Source of the DNA: Mesorhizobium helmanticense
GTDB taxonomy: Bacteria; Pseudomonadota; Alphaproteobacteria; Rhizobiales; Rhizobiaceae
Length of the DNA stretch: 64,000 nt
Assembly (NCBI RefSeq): GCF_003034915.1
Contig: NZ_PZJX01000014.1
Location: forward strand, 62,001-126,000
Reading direction: 5' to 3'
How positions within the stretch are numbered: the first letter of the stretch is position 1; each line of letters starts with the position of its first letter. Positions 37,678 to 46,937 of the stretch are shown here, in pieces. The notes under the pieces were generated by a model. It was given only the letters and a program-made list of their open reading frames with translations, ran no database searches and was not told the DNA's origin. Both the position numbers and the translations under genes were made by a program.

Positions 37678-38883
37678 ATGAACAAGGCCCTCGAAGGCGT
37701 CCGCATCCTCGATTTCAGCCATCTGCTGCAGGGGCCGTTCGCCACGCAATTGCTTGGCGACATGGGCGCCGACGTCATCAAGATCGAGCGCGCCGGCGCC
37801 GGCGACATGTTTCGCGGCATGACATTCTTTGCCAAATGGGTGGGCGGCTCGGAGAGCCCGAATTTCCTCGCCTGGAACCGCAACAAGCGCTCGATCGCGC
37901 TCAACCTGAAGAGCCGCAAGGTGCATGCCATCATCATGGAGATGGCCAAGAGCGCCGACGTGGTGGTGCAGAATTTCCGCCCCGGCGTGTTGGCCAAGCT
38001 CGGCTATGGCTACGATGACTTCAAAGCCGTCAATCCGCGCATCATCTATTGCTCGGGGTCCGGCTATGGCGAGGAAGGCCCCTATGTCGAACGCCCTGGC
38101 CAGGACATGCTGATCCAGGGTCTTGCCGGGCTGATTGCCAACACCGGCCGTGGCGACCAGGCTCCGGTTCCCGCCGGCGCCGGTCTCGCCGACCAGATCG
38201 GCGCCATGAACATGGTCTACGGCATCCTGTCGGCGCTCTATTATCGCGAGAAGTCCGGCAAGGGGCAGAAGATCGAGGTCAATTTGCTGGCCGGCCTGCT
38301 GGCGCATCTCAACCAGGAATATGTCGCAGTGCTCAACCTCGGCGAGGATTTCGTGCGGCCGAATTCCGGCATAGGCCATCCCGGCATGCAGGCGCCGTTC
38401 GGCATCTACGAGACGAAGGATGGCGGCTACGTGTCGATCGCCATGAGCCCGTTCAAGACGCTGTACGAGGTGCTGGAAGCGCCGCAGCTTGCCGTCTATG
38501 ACGACCTGAAAACCCTGTTCGACAAGCGCGACGAGGTGTTCGAGGAGGTCAATGCCGAGACCAGGAAATTCGCGACGCGAGATCTGTTGGAGCGGCTTCT
38601 GGCGGTCGACATCTGGTGCGCCGAGGTGAAGGATATCCGCCGCGCCGCGGAGGATCCGCAGGTCAGGCATATGGGCATGATCACCAGCTATGATCATCCG
38701 CGCGGCGGCAGGGTGAGGGTGGTCGCACCCGCGGTCAAGATGAGCGAGACGCCGGCGACCATCGATCGGCCGGCCCCGCTGGTCGGCCAGCACGGCCGCG
38801 AGATCCTGGCCGAGTTCGGCCTCTCCAAGGACGAGATCGCGGCATTGGAGGCGTCCGGCGACATGACCGTGGACGCGGCCTGA
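37678..38883 (+). CDS. Family III CoA-transferase (CaiB/BaiF type)
   Basis: The 401-residue enzyme of the CaiB/FRC family moves CoA between carboxylic acids through an aspartyl-CoA thioester. The N-terminal signature 'RILDFSHLLQGPFATQLLGD' and 'GADVIKIERAGAGD' are standard. 'AGAGLADQIGAMNMVYGI' holds the expected nucleophilic Asp. 'KSGKGQKIEVNLLAGLLAHL' follows. In a sugar-transport operon this is unexpected; it would activate a sugar-derived acid as a CoA ester for the enoyl-CoA hydratase encoded next. Confidence 0.92.
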   Translation: MNKALEGVRILDFSHLLQGPFATQLLGDMGADVIKIERAGAGDMFRGMTFFAKWVGGSESPNFLAWNRNKRSIALNLKSRKVHAIIMEMAKSADVVVQNFRPGVLAKLGYGYDDFKAVNPRIIYCSGSGYGEEGPYVERPGQDMLIQGLAGLIANTGRGDQAPVPAGAGLADQIGAMNMVYGILSALYYREKSGKGQKIEVNLLAGLLAHLNQEYVAVLNLGEDFVRPNSGIGHPGMQAPFGIYETKDGGYVSIAMSPFKTLYEVLEAPQLAVYDDLKTLFDKRDEVFEEVNAETRKFATRDLLERLLAVDIWCAEVKDIRRAAEDPQVRHMGMITSYDHPRGGRVRVVAPAVKMSETPATIDRPAPLVGQHGREILAEFGLSKDEIAALEASGDMTVDAA

Positions 38884-38885
38884 CG

Positions 38886-39674
38886 ATGAGCGCCTACCGG
38901 ACACTCACGGTCGAAACATCGGGCCGGGTCGCGATCGTCACCTTCCGGCGCTCCGACCAGCTCAATGCCATGAATCGGCTGATGCAAGGCGAGATCACCG
39001 AGGCTTTCGAGGCGCTGTCGGGCGATGCGAGCGTCGGTGCGATCGTGGTGACCGGCGAGGGGCGCGGCTTCATGGCCGGCGCCGACATCAAGGAATATGC
39101 GGCGCAGACCACCGAGGAGTTCGACACCTTTCAGGCCGCGGGCACGCGCATGTACGCGGCAATCGAGGAAAACCGCAAACCGGTGATTGCGGCGGTCAAT
39201 GGTTTCGCGTTGGGCGGTGGCATGGAACTGGTGCTGTGCTGCGACATCGTGATCGCCAACCAGTTCGCGAAGCTCGGTCTGCCGGAGATCAAGCTCGGGT
39301 TGGTCCCCGGTGGTGGCGGCACGCAACGCAGCGTCGCCAGGCTCGGCCGCAACCGCGCCAATTTTCTGCTGATGACCGGCGCCATTGTGCCGGCCTCCGA
39401 ATTCATCGCTGCCGGCCTGGTCAACGAGGTCGTCGATGTCGACCGACTGATGCCGCGCGCGCTGGAGCTGGCCGACATGATCGCCGCCGAACCCCCCGCC
39501 GCCATCGAAGGCCTGAAGGTGCTGACGGCGCACGCCGTATCAGGCGATCTGGCCAATGGCCTCGCCATGGAGCGCGACATTCTGGGTGATCTCTACCGCA
39601 GCGACATCGGCCAGCAGCGCGTCAAGGAGTTCGCCGACAGGAGCACGACAAAGGTGAAGAAGGCCGCGCCGTGA
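38886..39674 (+). CDS. Enoyl-CoA hydratase/isomerase family protein
   Basis: The 262-residue crotonase has the oxyanion loop 'GRGFMAGADIKEY' near residue 60 and both catalytic glutamates of true hydratases: Glu in 'ALGGGMELVLCCD' and Glu in 'GLPEIKLGLVPGGGGTQR'. It should therefore hydrate, or reverse-dehydrate, a CoA thioester. It starts 2 nt after the CoA-transferase stop and is coupled (GTGA) to the next gene. Works with the CoA-transferase and the Gct-like protein of this operon. Confidence 0.92.
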   Translation: MSAYRTLTVETSGRVAIVTFRRSDQLNAMNRLMQGEITEAFEALSGDASVGAIVVTGEGRGFMAGADIKEYAAQTTEEFDTFQAAGTRMYAAIEENRKPVIAAVNGFALGGGMELVLCCDIVIANQFAKLGLPEIKLGLVPGGGGTQRSVARLGRNRANFLLMTGAIVPASEFIAAGLVNEVVDVDRLMPRALELADMIAAEPPAAIEGLKVLTAHAVSGDLANGLAMERDILGDLYRSDIGQQRVKEFADRSTTKVKKAAP

Positions 39675-40687
39675 AGGGAGACGACGACTATCGCGGACTG
39701 GGCTGGGCGCATGGCGCGTTGACCGTCCAGCGGCTCGGCGCGATGCTGGCTCCCGTCACATTCCTGCTTGCGGACGGCCGGCAGGTTTCGCCGATGCACG
39801 TAGCACCCTGGTCGCATGAGCCGGAGGCGGAAGCACTGCCAGGCATTCTGCGCAAGTTGCGCGGCGAATGGCCCTGTCTTCCCTTCGGCTATTCGGTGCC
39901 TGCCGACGGATGGCCCGAGAACTGGGCGCGTGTGATGGGCCCGCCGGAGCCGGACGAAGAAATCCATGGCCATTGCTCCAATCATGATTGGGCCTGGTGC
40001 GACAGCACGGGCGGGGCATTGTCGCTGATGCTCGCCTATCCCCAGGGAAGCCCGGTCGAGCGCGTTGAACGCACGATTACGCCCGATCCGTCGGGACCGG
40101 CAATCGACATCGAATTCAAGGTCGTCGTTCGCCGCGCCTGCCGCCTGCCGATCGGCTTGCACCCGGTGTTCCGGTTGCCGGGAGAAACCGGTGCCGCCAC
40201 GCTCGAACTCGGCTGCTTCGACCATGGCCGCACCTATCCACACGACGTCGAACCCGGCGCGGCGCTGTTTGCCAGAAACGAAACCTTCGCCGACCTAACC
40301 AGCGTGCCCGCGCGTGCCGGTGGCGTGGTTGACGCCTCCCACGTGCCTCTGGCCGCCGATACGGAGGAGCTGCTGCAGATCGACGGCCTCGACGGCAGTG
40401 TCGCGCTCGCCAATCGAGCGGAGGGGTACAGGGTAAAACTCTCGTGGCAGAAGGAGCATTTCCCGAGCCTTCTGCTCTGGTACTCCAACCGCGGCCGCAA
40501 GGCAGCACCCTGGAATGGGCGTCATGTCGCCATCGGCATCGAGCCGATCTGCTCGCCCTTCGGGCTTGGTCCGGCGACCGCACTGGCCGACAATCCCATC
40601 GCGCAATCCGGCACCGCGACGGCGCTGGAATTCTTGCCGGAAAGACCGTTCGTCACCCGCTACCGCATCGAGGCATCCGCGCTGTGA
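39671..40687 (+). CDS. Aldose 1-epimerase-like protein
   Basis: The 338-residue protein resembles the galactose mutarotase-like fold: 'LPFGYSVPADGW', 'HGHCSNHDWAW' with histidines at the expected catalytic place, 'IGLHPVFRLPG' and a C-terminal 'AIGIEPICSPFGLG' holding the usual glutamate. The match is weaker than for canonical GalM, so the precise activity is open; a sugar epimerase or a binding role both fit. The GTG start overlaps the hydratase stop (GTGA). Confidence 0.65.
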   Translation: MKGDDDYRGLGWAHGALTVQRLGAMLAPVTFLLADGRQVSPMHVAPWSHEPEAEALPGILRKLRGEWPCLPFGYSVPADGWPENWARVMGPPEPDEEIHGHCSNHDWAWCDSTGGALSLMLAYPQGSPVERVERTITPDPSGPAIDIEFKVVVRRACRLPIGLHPVFRLPGETGAATLELGCFDHGRTYPHDVEPGAALFARNETFADLTSVPARAGGVVDASHVPLAADTEELLQIDGLDGSVALANRAEGYRVKLSWQKEHFPSLLLWYSNRGRKAAPWNGRHVAIGIEPICSPFGLGPATALADNPIAQSGTATALEFLPERPFVTRYRIEASAL

Positions 40688-42471
40688 CAGACCGTGCCGC
40701 AATGTCTCTGGTCAAGCCGAACCGGCCGCGCTTCACCGATGTCGAGGGACTGGCCGCGATGGTCGGCCACGGTGACTCGCTTGGCGTCGGTGGTCACCAT
40801 TTCGCGCGGCTGCCGATCGCATTGCTGCGTGCGATAGCCGGATCCGGCGTCAAGGATTTGCGCTACGTTTGCTGGGCCGGCGGCTTGCCGCTCGAACTGC
40901 TTCTCGAAGCCGATGCGGTGGCGGAAATCGACCTCTGCTTTTCCAGCCTGGATATTTTTGGCCTTCCGCCACGCTTCCGCGCGGCAGCCGAGACCAATGC
41001 AGTGCCCGTTCGCGATTGGACAGCGCTTGCCATGATCCAGGCGCTGCGGGCGGCGCAGCAGAACCTGCCGTCGATGCCGTTCCAGCTTCCGGCGGGTTCG
41101 GACATGCTGGCGTGCGTGCCGGGTGCAAATGCCAGGCCCGATCCCATTGCCGGGACAGATACCGGATTTATCCCACCGCTTAGGCTTGATACGTTTGTTG
41201 TTCACGCCCAGCGCGCGGATGAAAGCGGCAACGTGCAAATCATCGGGCCGCGCGCGCTGGACTTCGCCATGGCGGGCGCGGCACGGCAGGTGCTGGTTAC
41301 GGTCGAGGAAATCGTCCCGGTTGGGGCGCTGCGGCGGGACGGGCGCCAGAGCATCCTCACCCGCAATCAGGTTTCGGCCATAGCGCTGGTGCCAGGCGGC
41401 GCCTATCCGGCCTCGTGCCTGCCATTCCATGTCACGGACTATCGGAGATTGTCGGAGGTGTTCGCGACCAGGGACACGCCTTTGGCGGACAATCTGCGCC
41501 TGCCATCCGATGGCGTACCGGAACTGCTTCAAAAAGCTGCAAAGGTCCGCGCTGAAACGGTCATCGCAATGCCCGCGCTCATGCGCAGCGAAAAGAACGC
41601 TTCCGTCGATGAGATCATCGCCGCGCGCATTGCCGCCGAACTCGACAATGAGAGCTTTGCCAGCGCCGGCGCGGTATCGCCGCTGGCCAATGTCGCCTAC
41701 CGGCTGGCAAAGGCGACGCACGCGCCGGACATGATCATCGCGACGATGAGTTGCGGCCACCTCGACATCGCGCCGAGCCCGATGATCCTGTCGCTGATCG
41801 AAAGTCTGGATTGCGAGACGGCGGTGGCGCATGCCGGCGGCGACGACACCTACTCGACCTATTACCAGGCGGGTGCTGTGACGCATGAGATTGTCGGCGC
41901 CGCACAAGTCGACCGGCGTGGCCGTGTCAACACGATCGCATTGCGCAAACCAGGCGGCGGCCTCATCCGGCTGCCCGGGCAGGGCGGCATGGCCGACGTC
42001 GCCAACATGCACCGCGACTACCTGCTCTACATCCCCCGCCATTCGGTCCAGTCGCTGGTGGATGAGGTCGAGATCGCCAGCTCGGCCCGTGGACTGCTGA
42101 CGCCGGCCGAGCGCGAGCCCATGGGGTATCGCACCGGCAAGGCGCTGGTCTTCACCGACCTATGCGTCTTTCAGCTCGATCAGACATCCGGGGAATTGAC
42201 CGTCATCGAAACCATGCCTGGTGTCACGCACCAGCAGATCCGTGATGCCACCGGGTTTACGGTGACGTTCGAAGCCGAGTGCCGGGAGATGGCACTTCCG
42301 TCCGAAGAGACGCTCGCTGTCCTGCGAAGCCGGATCGACCCGCTCGGCCTGCGTCGTCTGGAATTCGTCAGCGCCAAGGAGCGCGGCGCGCTCATCGCCG
42401 AGATCCTCGCCGCCGACCGCATCATGGTCGAGCGCTGCATCGCCGCGCAGAACTCGCCCATCGCAAGCTGA
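40684..42471 (+). CDS. Fused GctA/GctB-like class I CoA-transferase family protein (possibly hydrolase)
   Basis: The 595-residue protein joins an alpha-like half ('ADESGNVQIIGPRALDFAM', 'VTVEEIVPVGAL') and a beta-like half ('GAAQVDRRGRVNTIAL', 'IRLPGQGGMADVANM'), normally two subunits of glutaconate-type CoA-transferases or of IpdAB. Where true transferases have the catalytic Glu after the 'HAPxL' segment, this protein reads HAPDMIIATMSCGHLD, so that Glu seems absent. This recalls IpdAB, a CoA-dependent C-C hydrolase. GTG at 40684 overlaps the previous stop; ATG at 40702 is an alternative. Function within the sugar operon is inferred only. Confidence 0.78.
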   Translation: MTDRAAMSLVKPNRPRFTDVEGLAAMVGHGDSLGVGGHHFARLPIALLRAIAGSGVKDLRYVCWAGGLPLELLLEADAVAEIDLCFSSLDIFGLPPRFRAAAETNAVPVRDWTALAMIQALRAAQQNLPSMPFQLPAGSDMLACVPGANARPDPIAGTDTGFIPPLRLDTFVVHAQRADESGNVQIIGPRALDFAMAGAARQVLVTVEEIVPVGALRRDGRQSILTRNQVSAIALVPGGAYPASCLPFHVTDYRRLSEVFATRDTPLADNLRLPSDGVPELLQKAAKVRAETVIAMPALMRSEKNASVDEIIAARIAAELDNESFASAGAVSPLANVAYRLAKATHAPDMIIATMSCGHLDIAPSPMILSLIESLDCETAVAHAGGDDTYSTYYQAGAVTHEIVGAAQVDRRGRVNTIALRKPGGGLIRLPGQGGMADVANMHRDYLLYIPRHSVQSLVDEVEIASSARGLLTPAEREPMGYRTGKALVFTDLCVFQLDQTSGELTVIETMPGVTHQQIRDATGFTVTFEAECREMALPSEETLAVLRSRIDPLGLRRLEFVSAKERGALIAEILAADRIMVERCIAAQNSPIAS

Positions 42472-42481
42472 GGAACGTTCC

Positions 42482-43327
42482 ATGGCAAAGCCATTGCTCG
42501 ATATGTCCGCCGCGCGCGTCTTCTTCGACGGCATCTTCACCAGCCCGCGCGTCGCGCATCCGGAGGGTGTGGCTGTGCACCGCGATGGGTCGATCTGGTG
42601 CGGCACCGAAACCGGCGACCTCTTGCGGCTGGCCGCCGATGGCGGCTCGGTCGAGCGCATGGGCGGCACGGATGGTTTTCTGCTTGGCATTGCTTTCGAC
42701 AGCGCGGGGAACTGCTTTGCCTGCGATTTGAAGCATGCCGCGATCTTTCGCTGGGATGTCGCGACGGCGCACATGGAACGCTTCGCTTCGTCCGGCATTC
42801 GCGTGCCGAACTATCCGATCGTTGATGAAGCGAGGGGTTGGCTCTACGTGTCGGACAGTGTCGGCGAGGACAATCGCTCGGGCATCTTCCGCTATGACCT
42901 CAAGACCGGCGAGGGCAGTTTGTGGTGCCGGGAGATCATGTCGTTCGCTAATGGCATGGCCATGGCGCCGGATGGCAACGGTCTCTATGTCGTGGAAAGC
43001 AACGCGCCGTGCATCAGTCATGTGCCGATCCTTGGCGACGGTACGGCAGGGGCGCGGCAAGTCATCGTCGAGAGCGTGCACAATGTTCCCGATGGCGTGG
43101 CCTTCGCACCCGACGGTTCGCTGTTCATCTCATGCTACGAGCCGAGCCGGATTTATCGCTGGCGCCAGGACAGAGGTCTTGAAGTGCTGATCGAGGATCC
43201 GGCGGCGACCACGCTGGCGCACCCCACCAACATCGCCTTCAAGGGCGACAAACTTTACACCGCAAATCTTGGTCGCTGGCATATCACGGAGATTGATTTG
43301 GCAGCACTTCCAAAGGCGGACCGATAA
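42482..43327 (+). CDS. SMP-30/gluconolactonase/LRE family protein
   Basis: The 281-residue six-bladed beta-propeller lactonase begins with 'VAHPEGVAVHRDGSIWCGTE', whose Glu is the usual metal ligand. 'MSFANGMAMAPDGNGLYVVES' contributes the conserved Asn, and 'NVPDGVAFAPDGSLFISCYEPSRI' the second Asn/Asp pair. It hydrolyses sugar lactones, which fits an SDR-made lactone. Last gene of the sugar-CoA operon, 10 bp after the Gct-like gene. Confidence 0.88.
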   Translation: MAKPLLDMSAARVFFDGIFTSPRVAHPEGVAVHRDGSIWCGTETGDLLRLAADGGSVERMGGTDGFLLGIAFDSAGNCFACDLKHAAIFRWDVATAHMERFASSGIRVPNYPIVDEARGWLYVSDSVGEDNRSGIFRYDLKTGEGSLWCREIMSFANGMAMAPDGNGLYVVESNAPCISHVPILGDGTAGARQVIVESVHNVPDGVAFAPDGSLFISCYEPSRIYRWRQDRGLEVLIEDPAATTLAHPTNIAFKGDKLYTANLGRWHITEIDLAALPKADR

Positions 43328-43756
43328 AGGTCGCGATTCCGGCTTGGCTGACACTCGCGAATTCACCCCGGCGCGGCGGAAGGAAGCAGGATGGCGAGCA
43401 GAGTCGACATTGCATGGGGATGACACTATATAGCGGCGGCTTCGACGGCTCACGTCCGTGGAGCGACCGTAAATGCGCTACATGTTGTGACACCTTTTGT
43501 GATAAATGTCGGTCTTAAAAAACCGGGAAAAAGCGAATAGAAACAATAGCGCGGGATCGCCATGGATCCCAGCGAACGGTACCAGTCTCCTCTAGAACAG
43601 AACGTGCTCCTTGAACCTGCGATTCCTTCAGCTCTGTGGAGCTTGGACAAGATTGGCTTGCCGGGTGACGACGACTCGGCTGGAATGGAATATGCATCCT
43701 TTGCAGGGTGGCGACGTTTATGATTACCAACGGCATAGCCGCCAGGGAACAGCAGT
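43328..43756. other. Intergenic stretch, no gene seen
   Basis: About 430 bp between the lactonase and the DUF768 gene. Short frames on the minus strand (for example 43515-43736) lack recognisable domains. No clear terminator or palindrome was found. The last 100 bp probably contain the DUF768 promoter. Confidence 0.5.
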
Positions 43757-44011
43757 ATGAGTGAACACGCGATCGAGTTCTTGCAGGGGTGGATCGGCGA
43801 AAAGGTCCAGTGCCAGCCCTCGCCGGAGAGGATCGAGAAGCAGGCCGAGACCCTTGCGAAGGAGTGCGCGGCCAAGGCTGCGGAAGCCGGCATACCCCTG
43901 GAGGATATTCAGGAAGAGGTCGGCGACATCCAGGAGCTCATCGCGTCGCGGCTGGAAGAGGCAGCCGAGGCCGAAGAAGACGAAAAGAACGCGAGCAAAG
44001 CTGCCGAGTAG
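43757..44011 (+). CDS. DUF768 domain-containing protein
   Basis: This 84-residue acidic protein begins MSEHAIEFLQGWIGEKV and continues with a helical 'RIEKQAETLAKECAAKAAEAG' and 'EDIQEEVGDIQELIASRLEE'. This is the DUF768 pattern, which I know mainly from Mesorhizobium and relatives and which often occurs in many copies per genome. No function is established. CAGGGAACAG lies before the ATG. The charged tail is likely disordered. Confidence 0.85.
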   Translation: MSEHAIEFLQGWIGEKVQCQPSPERIEKQAETLAKECAAKAAEAGIPLEDIQEEVGDIQELIASRLEEAAEAEEDEKNASKAAE

Positions 44012-44073
44012 AAATGCCGAATCCGGCGAAAGAGGTCGCGGCTTTCAAGCCTGTCTGACGGCCCGTACGGCCT

Positions 44074-45204
44074 CTATTTCTTTGGACCCGCACCAAACCT
44101 GTTCATGAGCCATGCCTTCGGCAGCGCCGGCACGAAATTGCCGTCGCGCCCGGTCATGTCGTCATTGGCTATGAGCGCATTGAGGATCGCTTCCTCCACC
44201 CCCTGGATCACCGCGTCGAAGAACGGATCGATATCGATGTCGGGGATGAAGTCGGCCTTGGCGATGCGCCCTGACGGCGTCAGCGCCGCCTCCGGGTTGG
44301 CCGTAGAAAAGGCCAGGAAAATATCGCCCGAACTATGATAGCCGAACCCGCCGGTCATGGCGACGCCAAGCGGCACCCGCCGCGCCAGCCGCTTCATCTG
44401 ATGCGGCAGGAATGGCGCGTCGGTGGCGACGATGGCGATGATCGAGCCCTTTTCGGCGCGTGGCGTGCCTTCGCGGATCGCCGGCTCCTTGAGATCGGGC
44501 CCGGCGCGCATGCCGCGAATGGCCAAATTATGCCGCCTGCCGAAATTTGCCTGCACGAACACGCCGACCGTGTATCGCCTGCCCTGCCATTCGGCGATGC
44601 GCGACGCGCTGCCGGAGCCCGCCTTGAAGCCGAAGCTGATCATGCCGGTGCCACCGCCGACGCTGCCTTCCTCAATCGCCCCGCTTGCAGCCGCATCGAG
44701 AGCGGAAAAGACATGCTCGACCCCAAGATGGTGGCCATTGATGTCGTTGAGGAAGCCGTCATAAGTTTCGCCCGCCACCGGTAGCGCCCAGGCGCTTTCG
44801 AGCGATTGCGGCAGTGTCTTCTGCATCCAGCGCAAGGTCGCGTCGCGGCTGACGCCGCAGGAATGCGTGTTGGTGATGGTGACCGGAAAATTGAAGGCGC
44901 CGGTTTCCTCGATAATATGCGAGCCGGTCAGTTCGCCATTGCCGTTCTGGCTGAACATGCCGGCAAAGACCGGCGTGGCGAGATCGGCGCGCGGTCTGGG
45001 CAGGATGGCGGTCACGCCGGTGCGCACCGGTCCCTTGCCGACCACCAGCGGCCCGTCGCCCATAATCAGCGTGGTGTAACCCACGGCGACGCCGGGCACG
45101 TCGGTGATGGCATTGAGCCGGCCAGGCGTGCCGTCAAAACCGATACCGAAGGCTCTTGCGCGCCATTTGCCGGAAGGCGTCTGTTGGTGCGGATTGCCGG
45201 TCAT
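44074..45204 (-). CDS. P1 family peptidase (DmpA/L-aminopeptidase D-esterase type)
   Basis: This 376-residue N-terminal-nucleophile hydrolase is made as a precursor that cleaves itself before a serine. 'RLNAITDVPGVAVGYTTL' near the N-terminus, 'ITNTHSCGVSRDATL', and the autoprocessing site in 'EEGSVGGGTGMISFGFKAG' (cleavage before Ser) are the family's marks. The ATG at 45204 gives the usual length; the longer frame upstream overlaps xseA. It releases N-terminal residues or acts on beta-aminopeptide and amide substrates. It follows xseA by 40 bp on the same strand. Confidence 0.92.
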   Translation of the reverse strand: MTGNPHQQTPSGKWRARAFGIGFDGTPGRLNAITDVPGVAVGYTTLIMGDGPLVVGKGPVRTGVTAILPRPRADLATPVFAGMFSQNGNGELTGSHIIEETGAFNFPVTITNTHSCGVSRDATLRWMQKTLPQSLESAWALPVAGETYDGFLNDINGHHLGVEHVFSALDAAASGAIEEGSVGGGTGMISFGFKAGSGSASRIAEWQGRRYTVGVFVQANFGRRHNLAIRGMRAGPDLKEPAIREGTPRAEKGSIIAIVATDAPFLPHQMKRLARRVPLGVAMTGGFGYHSSGDIFLAFSTANPEAALTPSGRIAKADFIPDIDIDPFFDAVIQGVEEAILNALIANDDMTGRDGNFVPALPKAWLMNRFGAGPKK

Positions 45205-45244
45205 GGGTGCATAGAAGTCATAGGTGTTCAAAAGCCATGGCTGC

Positions 45245-46819
45245 TCAGAACAGGGAACCCTGGTTGCCGGGCTCTCTGGATTTGGCGGCCGGTCTCGTAA
45301 TTGCCTTCGGTCTTGCCGGACTCGCCGTGCTGCTGGTGGCAATGGCATCCGCCGCGCCGTCGGCGAACTCCAGCGAAAGCGCCATTCCCGGCGCCACTTC
45401 CGCCGCATGCTTGACGACCGCGCCGTCGGCGTCCTTCACCAGGGCGAAGCCGCGCGCCAGCACGGCCTTGTGCGACAGCGTCGCCAGCAGCCGGTCGGCC
45501 TGGGTCAGTTGCCCGCGCAGGCGGTCCAGCCGCCGCGAAATCGCCTGGTCCTGTCGCCGCGTCAGCCTCGTCAGCGCATCGGCCTGCAATTTCTGTCGCC
45601 TTGCGATCGGCGCGGGCGACAGCCGCGCCGCGTTGCGCGAAAACCGCGCCCGCCGCTCGCGTACGATGGCGAAGAACGCAGCCTGCGCGCGGGCGAGATC
45701 GCGGCCGGTGAGCGTGCGGGCTTCGTTCATGCGTCGCGACAGGGTGGCCGGCGTCAGCCTTTGTCCTTGCAACCTGGCCCGCTTGCGATCGATGCTGACC
45801 GACAGCGCCCGGCCGAGCCGGCTTGTCGCCTCGTCGAAGCGGCGGCGCGGCAGCGCCAGCAACTGGTCGGGCGAGGGCAGCGCGCGGGCGGCAGCGCGCA
45901 CGAGCTGGCGTTTGCGTTCGAAATTGCGGGAGACGGCAGCCTTCAGCCGCGCGCCGAGACCCGCAAGCGTCGCTTCGAGATCCGCCTTGACCGGCACGGC
46001 AATTTCGGCGGCACCCGTCGGCGTCGGCGCCCGCACATCCGCCACCAGATCGATCAGCGTCCAGTCCGTTTCGTGGCCGACGGCGGAAATCAGCGGAATG
46101 CGCGAGGCGGCGGCGGCACGGGCGAGCGCTTCGTCGTTGAAACCCCAGAGGTCCTCGAGGCTGCCGCCGCCGCGCGCCACGATCAACAGGTCGGGATGCG
46201 GAATGGCGCCGTCCATGACAAGCGCGTTGAAGCCGTTGACGGCGGCGGTCACTTCCGCGCCCGCCGTCTCGCCCTGTACCCTGACCGGCCAGACAAGCAC
46301 ATGCAGCGGAAACCGGTCCTTGATCCGGTGGATGATGTCGCGGATGACCGAACCTGTCGGCGAGGTGATGACGCCGATGACGCGCGGCATGAAAGGCAGC
46401 CGCCGCTTGCGTCCGGCATCGAACAGGCCTTCGGCCTGCAGCCGGCGCTTGCGCTCCTCCAGCAGCGCCATCAGCGCGCCGGCGCCGGCGGGCTCGAGAT
46501 TGTCGATGACGATCTGGTAGTTGGACTTTCCGGGATAGGTGGTGAGCCTGCCGGTGGCGATCACCTCCATGCCTTCCTCGGGTCGGAACTTCAGCCGGCT
46601 CATCGTGGTCTTCCAGACCACCGCATCGAGCCGCGCGCGGTCGTCCTTCAGCGCGAAATAGGCATGGCCGGAAGAGTGCGGCCCGCGATAGCCCGATATT
46701 TCACCGCGCACCCGCACATGGCCGAAGACATCCTCGACCGTGCGTTTCAGCGCGCCGGAAATCTCGCTCACCGTGTATTCGGTGGCGTTGGTGCGTGATT
46801 CGGATGCGGCGTCGCTCAT
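45245..46819 (-). CDS. xseA: Exodeoxyribonuclease VII large subunit XseA
   Basis: XseA is the catalytic subunit of ExoVII, which degrades single-stranded DNA in both directions with XseB. The 524-residue product has an N-terminal OB fold ('[21 protein letters not shown]'), the catalytic block '[15 protein letters not shown]' and '[20 protein letters not shown]' around residues 195-245, then a long coiled coil of Arg/Leu-rich repeats. The C-terminal tail '[11 protein letters not shown]' looks like an interaction motif. xseB is not adjacent, as is usual. Confidence 0.96.
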   Translation of the reverse strand: MSDAASESRTNATEYTVSEISGALKRTVEDVFGHVRVRGEISGYRGPHSSGHAYFALKDDRARLDAVVWKTTMSRLKFRPEEGMEVIATGRLTTYPGKSNYQIVIDNLEPAGAGALMALLEERKRRLQAEGLFDAGRKRRLPFMPRVIGVITSPTGSVIRDIIHRIKDRFPLHVLVWPVRVQGETAGAEVTAAVNGFNALVMDGAIPHPDLLIVARGGGSLEDLWGFNDEALARAAAASRIPLISAVGHETDWTLIDLVADVRAPTPTGAAEIAVPVKADLEATLAGLGARLKAAVSRNFERKRQLVRAAARALPSPDQLLALPRRRFDEATSRLGRALSVSIDRKRARLQGQRLTPATLSRRMNEARTLTGRDLARAQAAFFAIVRERRARFSRNAARLSPAPIARRQKLQADALTRLTRRQDQAISRRLDRLRGQLTQADRLLATLSHKAVLARGFALVKDADGAVVKHAAEVAPGMALSLEFADGAADAIATSSTASPARPKAITRPAAKSREPGNQGSLF

Positions 46820-46937
46820 GGACCGATTGAGGGGCGGTTGTCCGCCCGCGTCAAGGCGTTCCCCGTCATGGCTGATCTCATAACGTCATCTTAAGCCTGA
46901 TTTGGTTGACTCTGCGGCAAGGAGGTGCCCACGACGC

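Noticed and set aside
36814..38904. 696-codon minus-strand frame opposite the SDR and CoA-transferase genes
   Set aside because: Composition typical of the antisense of GC-rich coding DNA; the plus strand holds two clear enzyme genes.
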